Shown here: piece after piece, positions 19,646 through 26,782 of the stretch
Layout of the letters: the number at the start of each line of letters is the position of its first letter
Position numbering within the stretch: position 1 is the stretch's first letter
Assembly (NCBI GenBank): GCA_033297205.1
Contig: MU859335.1
Location: 7,762 to 34,543, forward strand
DNA length: 26,782 bases
Direction: 5' to 3'
Origin: Pseudoneurospora amorphoporcata
Lineage: Eukaryota; Ascomycota; Sordariomycetes; Sordariales; Sordariaceae
The notes under the pieces: generated by a model
Told to the model about the DNA's origin: nothing
Seen by the model: the letters and a program-made list of their open reading frames with translations, nothing else
The model's database searches: none
Translations under genes and position numbers: made by a program

Positions 19646-22600
19646 CTAGATCTTATAAACCAACTGACCATCGGTATACCTATCATCGAAAAACGTTAGT
19701 ACCATTCCACATCATCATCATCATCACTCCTCACCATATCAAGGCAAAGGGGTCAAGGTTACTCACATCAACTGATTCTGTTCCGTCATCTCTCTCAACG
19801 CCTGCAGCGCCTCCTCCTTCTCAAACTTTTGTTCGCCACCTCTCCTTCCACCAGGAATCTTCTCATTAACCGCCTTGATAAGCTCATCCACATCCGCCGC
19901 GTCGTCCTCGAATAGTCCCGAGCTCAACAACGGACCGAGCGCACGACGAAAGACGTCAAGACGGTGTTCGCTTATTGGTGCTGGTTCTTCGTCGTCTTCT
20001 TCTTCTTCCTCCTCCTCTTCTTCGGGTGCATCCTCGCCGTCAACGTCCATTTCTTCGTCTTCGTCAGCGACGTTTAGGCCCGCGGCGCGGGAGGTGAGTT
20101 GCGATTCTTCGTCTTCTTCGTCGCCACCAGCGGTGGTGCCAGTGCGGCGAGATGATCGTTGAGAGCGGGTAGATCTCATTTGGGAGGCGGGAAGGGAGGA
20201 GGCAAAGGATGGCTGTGAGCCTCCTCCTCCTCCGCCAGATCTTGTTGAGCGGCGGGGGGTGGCGTCGTAAATATCTTCTTCTTCTCCTTCTCCCGCGGGT
20301 TGGGTATCTTCCTCTTCGGGTGTGCCATTGGCATTGGCGGAGGAGGAAGATGTGCCATTGGCGGCGGGAGTGCGTCGGCTAGCGGCGCGCTGGGAAGCAC
20401 GGGAAGCACGGGATGCTCTGGCGGCGCTAGAGCGGGCAGTGGCGGTGGTTTGCGTGGCAACGTCGCCGTCATCATCATCGGAATCGTCAGAGTCCGAGGA
20501 CATGCCGCCGTCCTCGCCCTCGGCGGGCCGGGTCTTTCTGCGCTTCTTGCGCGACTCGTCCTGGACGACCTCCTTGAAGAGGGCGAAGCGGAGGATGGAC
20601 TCGGCGGCGGCGGCGTCGCGCTCCTCGACGCGGTTGGACAGGCGCGCCTTGGCGTGGGCCGTGGCCAGACGGATGAGCGTCTCGAGGGTACGGACCGTCA
20701 TGGGCGACGTTTTGCGCTGGTTACCCTCCATGTCGTCGTTGCGCAGGCCGACGTAGATGTCGGCGATGCGGTCCGAGGCTTCTTGGGTGAGGACGGGCTT
20801 GATGCGCGTCTTAGCGTATTGGATATACTTCTTCATGAAGGGGATGCTGAGGATCTCGGGTTTCTTGTTGGCGGAGCCGCGGCCGCTGGGAACCTTGATA
20901 CCAGCATGCAGCATGGCGTCGTACTTCTCCCACATCTCGGTCGGCTTTTGGGACTCGGATTGCCCGTTGAGCGCGACGTTGAGGGCCTGACCGGCATTCT
21001 CACGGACGGGGGCGCCTTCCTCGGTGCCGGCTTGGCGGTAGCGGTGCATGCGAAGAACGTGCTCGGAGATCTGTCTGTCGCGGGTATCCTCGATGTCGTC
21101 AGTGACGACGAAGAGAAGATCGAAACGCGAGAGAAGGGAATCCGGCAAGGCGATGTTCTTGTGGGGGTCCTTGTGCGTGTCGTACTGGCCAAAGATGGGG
21201 TTGGCCGCGGCGATGACACTGCAACGGGCGTTGAGGGAGGTGTGAATACCGGCCTTGGCGATGGTAACAGTTTGCTGTTCCATGACTTCGTGGATGGCAA
21301 CACGATCAATGTCTGACATCTTGTCGAACTCATCAATACAGACGACGCCACGGTCAGCCATAACCATGGCACCGGCCTCCAGACGACGCTCGCCAGTCTC
21401 CTTATCGGACGTGACAGCGGCAGTCAAACCGACACCGGAAGAACCACGACCAGTCGTGGCAATTGCCAATGGAGCAGTGTTGAGGACGAAACGGAGGAGC
21501 TGGGACTTGGCTGTGGAAGGATCACCGACCATCAGGATGTTGATGTCACCTCTCAAATGTGTACCGTTCTCCAGGTTCTTCTCCATGCCGCCCAGCAGCA
21601 TGAGCAGGATAGCCTTCTTGATGTAGTCATGTCCATAAATACTGGGAGCCAGCGATTGTGAAAGCAACTCGAAAACCTTTGGCTTCTTGGCGATCTTGTT
21701 GATGTTGCGAATATCGGTATCGGTGATGGTAGCCGTAGCCACACCACCGCCTGATTTGGAAGAAAGCAGAACGATGTTGTTGGCCAGAATGACCGTCTTG
21801 AACAGGGCGCTACTGTGGTTTGTGTTTCTGTTACCCAACGTCCGAAAGATACCGACGAGCTGGATACGGTCGCCAGGCTTGACGCGGTCTACCAGGTCGT
21901 CGTCGAGAATGACGTCGACGCCTCGGGGCAGCTGACCAGCAGGCGCCCTTTCCGGCATTTCCTGGATGGAAATGGTCTGGTGATCGCGGTAGGTCGAAAA
22001 CCCGTATTCGGTCTCGAGCGGATTGCCCTCCTCGTCCTCGCGCGGGTAGACGCTGTTGGTGACCATGCCGTTCGTCATGGTCTGGTCGCGGTACTCGCGG
22101 TAGTGGAATGTCTTCTTGGCTTCGCTGTAGTGTACGCTCTTGACAACCTTGGGCCGGATCAGGGACGTCCTCGTTACAATGCCCTCGATCGAAACCATGC
22201 TGTTGAGGTGTTGGGAGGACAGTGTCCTGGGGTTGCAGGTGTGTAGACCGAAGCTTCCAGCCCAGGCACAATAGTACAAGACGTCGGGGTCTATTTGATC
22301 GGGGCGGGCCTGTGGGACGGTGCTAACGATGGTCTTAAGCGCGTGGTTGAAGGCGAGGGTCCAGTTGAAGGGATCGGTAAGTAGGCCCTCGGCCATGTCA
22401 GAGCTGTGATCGCGGACATGATCGATGTTGACGACGAGTCTCCTCTGGTTCTTCTGGAGCATCAACACAATGTCTGGCCTGTAGCTTCGCTGGTGCTGGT
22501 CATCTGTAGGTAAGGTCCTCGGTCAGTTTTGTGGCAATGCCTCGGTCGCAAACAAGGGGCCGGCATCAGCTGTGAGCTTCAACATACGAGGATCGAGGAA

Positions 22601-22660
22601 CTCTTGGGCCTGGCGCACGCGGTCGCGTACGGCCTCGTCGCGGAGGGCATTGTAATCCAT
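19646..22660 (-). CDS. MCM3: DNA replication licensing factor MCM3
   Basis: Subunit of the hexameric MCM2-7 replicative helicase, loaded at origins in G1. Exons on the minus strand: 22660-22588, 22503-19767 and 19679-19646, 947 aa. The 84-nt first intron (GTATGT donor, CTGAC branch point, CTACAG acceptor) joins FLDP to HDQHQRSYRPDIVLML. The 87-nt second intron (GTGAGT donor, perfect TACTAAC branch point, GATAG acceptor) leads to a 34-nt last exon encoding YTDGQLVYKI, which matches the family's C-terminal end. The AAA+ core shows Walker A GDPSTAKSQLL at about 351-361, Walker B VVCIDEFDKM at about 411-420, and the arginine finger in LLSRFDLLF at about 481-489. MCM3-specific sequences such as HTCNPRTLSSQHLNSMVSIE identify the paralogue. 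The C-terminal third has Ser/Thr-Arg-rich and acidic runs (a Glu9 stretch), then a conserved winged-helix-like end. Confidence 0.97.
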
Positions 22661-22828
22661 CTTGGAAGTATCAAGCAAAATGTACCACTCTTCAAGCCAG
22701 CGTCACAGACGGGAAACAAAAACAACAAGGGTGGTCGGACGCGGAGTAATGGGTAGTCGTCGTGGGCCTCCGTTCTTGTCGTCCGAAAATGGCTGTTGGG
22801 GGAGAAAGAGTCGAGATGTTTTGTTTGG

Positions 22829-22842
22829 GCGCATGCGCATTC
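22829..22842. promoter_or_regulatory. GCGCATGCGC palindrome in the MCM3 upstream region
   Basis: GGGCGCATGCGCATTC contains a perfect 10-bp palindrome about 170 bp upstream of the MCM3 start codon. It resembles sites for dimeric factors, but I cannot name one in fungi. Confidence 0.3.
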
Positions 22843-22908
22843 GTCTTTGCGGAGCCGCTACGCCACGGGAAAGGTGACAAAACGAAACGATACGTTTTTA
22901 AGTGGAAA

Positions 22909-22914
22909 ACGCGT
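22909..22914 (-). promoter_or_regulatory. MluI cell-cycle box (ACGCGT) upstream of MCM3
   Basis: ACGCGT about 249 bp before the MCM3 start, followed closely by a related ACGCGA at 22922-22927. ACGCGT is the binding core of the MBF (Mbp1/Swi6) G1/S activator, which drives replication genes including MCM genes in yeasts. The position and target are apt; only six bases match exactly. Confidence 0.5.
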
Positions 22915-24336
22915 CGACGACACGCGAATCGCGCTAAACCCCTTGCTTCAGACAAGGGGCTTAATTGATACAAGCGGGGCTGTACCTGATACCGTCATTA
23001 CCACGGACTGGCACAGGAGAAGTTGTAATTTCCAGTTCCTTACCACTTATACCGGCGTTTGTCCACTTTCCCTATCAGTTTGTGATTAGGTACTCTCAAT
23101 AACATAAACATCTACGATGATTGCACATTTCAGGTCAACCGTCTCATGTGTAAACTTCTTTTAACTTTTTCGTTCGGCCGTCCCAGACTCAGTCAACTCC
23201 CCATATATAGCTCTTCGAGTGCGGAGCATATTGAACTTGGTACTTCGGTAACCCCTTGATCCTGTACCGCTGTGGAAACTCCTCAGAGAGCAAGGCCATG
23301 TTGGTTTCCCCGGAAACGAGAAGAAACAACAGCTTCGAGGGGGACATAGGAGTCAAGTCTACGTTAGCATTGTAGATTACAATTACGAGCATGTGTACCT
23401 GAGATACACTAGTGCTTCCCAACCTCTGAATTACAAGCTCACACTTTGTGGTTGTACTATGATATGTGTTAGCAAGTATGACCATAGTACAACGTCTGTT
23501 GGGTCCTTTTTTAAGTGGATGCCCTGAGCTGGGTGAAACGAAGTGTTCGTTACTACCAACGAGTGAAATGGGAAAGATGCCCTTCTTGGAGTCTCTACTC
23601 CACAAGCCAACAGAGGGCTGTCGAAAACAAAAGGTCAAAGGCAAAAGCAAGGCTATCATGAACCTGAGAGTAGTAAACCAAGTCCAGGGCAAGCCTGGTA
23701 ACGATTATTGACGGTTCCAAGGGAGAGTGAGAGTGTGTGGTCCCGTGTCCGCCTTTTCTTCTTGAAGGATGCTCATCGTTTACTCTCTCTCCTGCTTCTT
23801 TCACATGCTCCATCAGCTTTCATCGGTCCGGTAGAAGATGCTCCTAGCCGGTCCTTACTGCGCTATATCCGTTCTTCTTGTGACAGTAATATTTGGGGTT
23901 CCGCTCGGCTGCTGCAACGGCTCGCCGCATCCTTCGGTTCCTCTGTTCTTGTGGTTTTCGTGCCCGACCAAAGCCCCATCGGGCCTCGACCATCAAAATT
24001 TTTGTATTTATTGTTCCGAATTTCCTACTTTTAACTTGAGCCGTCGTTACCCGCTTGCTGGAATAGCTTGGTAAGTTACGGTCATCAACTTCATGCCGTT
24101 CGCCATGACTATGATACGGCATTCTCTCGTCTCCCGCAATTTCAGTCGTACGATTTCTTTCGACGGGCGGGGCGAAAACCATCCTTATTGTCGGCGGCGT
24201 GTGCTGTTGTGGTCCATGTTGTACAGCTCCGTCATCCAGGCACAACAATTGGTTCCCGGTGGCCTGGAACGTCTTCGGAATGACGCGGTTCCTTACAGCA
24301 TTGTGCTGTGACTGATGCCGTAAACGGTAAAGGGTC

Positions 24337-24382
24337 TTTTTATTTTTATTTTTATTTTTTTTTATTTTTATTTTTTTTTTTT
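24337..24382. repeat. (T5A)n tract ending in poly-T
   Basis: Repeats of TTTTTA followed by a longer T run, 26 bases after the stop of the weak plus-strand ORF at 23838-24311. On the minus strand it makes the Lys/Asn/Ile-rich core of a 260-codon open frame. Confidence 0.9.
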
Positions 24383-25252
24383 CATGCGTCGCGGGATGAA
24401 CTGCCACAAGCCTGGCGGGTCCTCCAATCGTACTCTCGGGTGGCCATCCGGTTGCTTCCCGGACTTGGTAGCCGTCTGACCCTATGTTGAACCGGAAGTA
24501 GGTCTGGCTCGATGTTCCCATCTCATGCCGATCAGCAGTTGCGAGAAGAAGCGGTAAGCGACGGGTTATCTCGTCTGCGTGAGCAAGTTGCCGTCGCGAG
24601 CAACGTACGGGATGACTATCATCCACCCTCCGCCCAAAGATTGAGTGAGGATCAATAGTTTCGTTCCTTTAGGGTGATATATCCGTGTGATGCCTCCTTT
24701 TATGTGATCAGCGAGGATTCCAGAAATCTAACCCAGCAGTGTACTTGATCATGAAGTTCCTAACAGCCAAGAAACCAATATTGGTTACCCTTGGAACAGA
24801 TCTGAATCCAAAGGATGTTGTGATATGCTTGAGGTTAGCTTCTGGTTGATGCACGCGAGGCTCGCAAAGAGGAAGGAAGGATCTTCGTTGTAGAATCACC
24901 CGCAAGCCTTGAAAGCTAAGCCTAATGGTTCATTTGCATATGCTGGTATCGTGCAAGGTAATACAGGGAGGCTGAAGTAGGACAGACCACGATCCGGCAC
25001 CTATTGTCTTATGATATTCAGTAGTCTTGTTACACAAGGGTGCGAGCTTAGATGGCTTTGACAACACATTCGACGAACGCCAGCCTAGGCACATAGCCGT
25101 GGCATCGGCACTGGCGGTTACACCACCAAGTGAGCGGCCTCGTTGCACAACTGATGTAGATACTTCGAAAGGGAAGGCCGCTCCCCGAGTACCGTTGATG
25201 CAAGGTACAACCCACGAGGATGAGGGCTATCAACAACGCTATTGTTAAAGTC

Positions 25253-25266
25253 GGGGGGGGGGGGGG
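25253..25266. repeat. Poly-G tract, 14 G
   Basis: Uninterrupted run of fourteen G in gene-free DNA, flanked by TTAAAGTC and TGAACTCG. Third long G/C homopolymer in the window. Confidence 0.9.
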
Positions 25267-26513
25267 TGAACTCGATTTTCCGACAGCCACCGAACCCGAC
25301 AACATGCCTGATTGCGAACTGATCAGTAATCAGTGCTTCCAGTTCGAGTTGCCCTATAATCAGGGTAGTGGCCAGTGTCGTGATATTGCCATGGATCCGT
25401 AGAACATGGGATGGCATCGTCAGCACTAGACGAGTGTGTTTTATTGGTATCTGGTAAAAAATATCAAGTTTGGGTCAGCGCACAGGAAGCATATGTCGGT
25501 CTAGATGGCAGGCTTGAAGGTTAGAGGAGACAACATTGAGGAGTGGGTGTATGTAGTCTCACAGGCCGTAGTCACTCTAGGCACACTCGGCCGGCGCCAT
25601 TGACAAAGGCTTGCATCGGCAGCGGCGACAGATGGGCGTGCCGATGGTCTGTGCCAACCGTCCGGGCCCGAATAGGGCAACCGAAAAAGTGAGGTTAATC
25701 CAATGCACACCAGGTAAATTTTCACTGGGCTGAGAAAGGCCCGAGCGGGAGACCGGCAGAACACGTTGTCGAACAGTTCCGGAAGCGGGAACGTGTGGCA
25801 CTCATAAAGACACACAGTTCTCACCGAGCTTGATCCTTGTGTGACAAAGAGAAGGATCTTCTCGTCTTCGGGAAGGGTTTCGCGCACCACGTTTGGCCGA
25901 GATCGGGACGCCGAGTCTAGTTGTTGGCCGCTACCCCTCATTGTTCAATGCCGCAAGGGCTCCAGGGTAGGCTTTCAATTATAGGCACTAGAATATAGGG
26001 TACCTCTGCCATAGTAGTTGGTACAGTCATGAAGCTTCTGTTACACAAACACAACGACAACTCGAAGGCATTGAAGGCGGGAGACCGCAGCCCGCTTGTT
26101 GCACGTGGTACACGTATAACTCGTGGTCAATGCCCTTCAAAGTCTGTACACATGTCGTCCGGGCCGGTGATGCCCCATTGGCAAACGAGCAGGATTCTTG
26201 TGAGTACACAGCTTGACACGGCTTGGAGGTTAGGTATAGGGCGCACCAGACTGACCAATGCTGGCTATATCCATGCTCCATGCAACCCATGTTTGCCCAA
26301 ACCCCGTTTGTCACGAGGAAACACTTACATACACCGTACTTTAGCATACTTTGGTAACGTTGGATGACGGGCGACTAGCCGGGGGTGTCGCAGTAAAGTC
26401 CACGAATCATGCTAAAACCCGCTGATCCACGTAGCTAAGGGGGTCGCTATCTAGGTCCCAAAAACTAACCCGTTTTGGAAGTTGCACGAACCTCTTTTCT
26501 CGAGCCAACTAAA

Positions 26514-26545
26514 ATGACGGTCTACTCTTCCTATAATGACGGTCT
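26514..26545. repeat. Short direct repeats ATGACGGTCT
   Basis: ATGACGGTCT occurs at 26514-26523 and again at 26536-26545, exactly 22 bases apart; a weaker GGCGGTCTAAA copy follows near 26572. CCTATAATGA also appears twice (26530-26539 and 26713-26722). No known element is recognised. Confidence 0.6.
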
Positions 26546-26598
26546 CTAACTGCTTTCGGAAGGCGGTCTAAATGTTACACAGTTTTTTTTACATGCTG

Positions 26599-26740
26599 GT
26601 CCCTATACAAACTTACTGCACACTGTCATCACTGTGCAACTGCGCTAACATCGTACGCCCTTGGTCCTAGTGAAGCTGTACATGTATATGTTTGCTGCAA
26701 TACCCTAACTAGCCTATAATGATAGTACTAGTATAGGGAC
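26599..26740. repeat. Inverted repeat GTCCCTATAC / GTATAGGGAC
   Basis: Perfect 10-bp arms at 26599-26608 and 26731-26740 enclose about 122 bp of AT-rich, gene-free DNA. Size and layout would fit a small non-autonomous element, but the arms are short and no target-site duplication is clear. Confidence 0.35.
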
Positions 26741-26782
26741 GCTACAGTGAACTATGCACTTGTAGCTAAGCGGAGCGGAAGC

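Larger units (their letters stand above)
22661..26782. other. About 4.1 kb without a supported gene
   Basis: The first 300-400 bp are the MCM3 promoter. Beyond about 23.1 kb I recognise no conserved protein, tRNA, 5S rRNA or intact mobile element on either strand. Open frames (minus 23189-23692, 167 codons; minus 23844-24626, 260 codons; minus 25501-25941, 146 codons; plus 26029-26367, 112 codons) lack domains; the 260-codon frame has a Lys/Asn-rich core because it reads through a T/A tract, and it begins at a GTG. One spliceable plus-strand ORF at 23838-24311 is described as a finding. Short direct and inverted repeats lie near the end. The region may be a long intergenic space, a decayed locus or species-specific sequence. 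Confidence 0.55.

Noticed and set aside
20300..21316. 338-codon plus-strand open frame opposite MCM3
   Set aside because: Antisense shadow of the MCM3 coding frame; the composition is dominated by Gly/Val/Leu/Asp from complementary codons.
23844..24626. 260-codon minus-strand open frame
   Set aside because: It begins at GTG, reads through an A/T tract that yields a Lys/Asn/Ile run, and has no known motif. Kept only as a caution against the opposite-strand ORF.
25501..25941. 146-codon minus-strand open frame near the end
   Set aside because: No domain, no splice partners and mixed composition; not distinguishable from chance.
22950..26782. tRNA or dispersed 5S rRNA gene in the gene-poor end
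   Set aside because: I looked for the B-box GGTTCGAATCC pattern and for the typical fungal 5S ends and found no convincing match on either strand.

Overview
This is nuclear DNA of a filamentous ascomycete, most likely a Sordariomycete and plausibly a Sordariales species near Neurospora or Sordaria. That placement is inferred from gene content and style, not from a search. The genes are monocistronic. Most introns are short (58-142 nt, with one of 259 nt), with GTAAGT/GTATGT-type donors, CTAAC/CTGAC-like branch points and TAG/CAG acceptors. Proteins have low-complexity Ser/Thr/Pro/acidic tails, flanks carry CT-rich leaders, and homopolymer tracts sit in intergenic DNA and in one intron. Nothing looks bacterial or viral, and no intact transposon is visible.

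Layout: eight protein-coding genes occupy about 0.4-22.7 kb. (1) Carnitine acetyltransferase, minus, 403-2475. (2) A Rsc8/Swi3-type SWIRM-ZZ-SANT chromatin-remodelling subunit, minus, 4865-7097. (3) Electron transfer flavoprotein alpha, plus, 8023-9153, convergent with (4) mitochondrial adrenodoxin/ferredoxin reductase, minus, 9313-10968. (5) A four-transmembrane protein of unknown function with a long disordered tail, plus, 11834-14011, convergent with (6) a MAK32-like PfkB-fold protein, minus, 14518-15994. (7) Cyclase-associated protein CAP/Srv2, plus, 17334-19279, convergent with (8) replicative helicase subunit MCM3, minus, 19646-22660. From 22661 to the window end (about 4.1 kb) I find no gene I can support, only the MCM3 promoter, low-complexity tracts, one weak spliceable ORF and short repeats.

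Exon structures were built by hand from splice signals and frame. Three need more than the longest open frame: the carnitine acetyltransferase needs an upstream 31-codon leader exon and has a stop-free 66-nt intron; MCM3 has a 34-nt last exon; CAP has a 44-nt first coding exon.

Three genes share a metabolic theme: carnitine acetyltransferase moves acetyl units between peroxisome, cytosol and mitochondrion; ETF-alpha takes electrons from acyl-CoA dehydrogenases; ferredoxin reductase feeds mitochondrial ferredoxin. The best observations are the probable dual mitochondrial/peroxisomal targeting of the carnitine acetyltransferase, the Asp-to-Asn change at the expected catalytic position of the MAK32-like protein, the MCM3 micro-exon, and an MluI cell-cycle box upstream of MCM3. 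I see no convincing undescribed multi-gene system.
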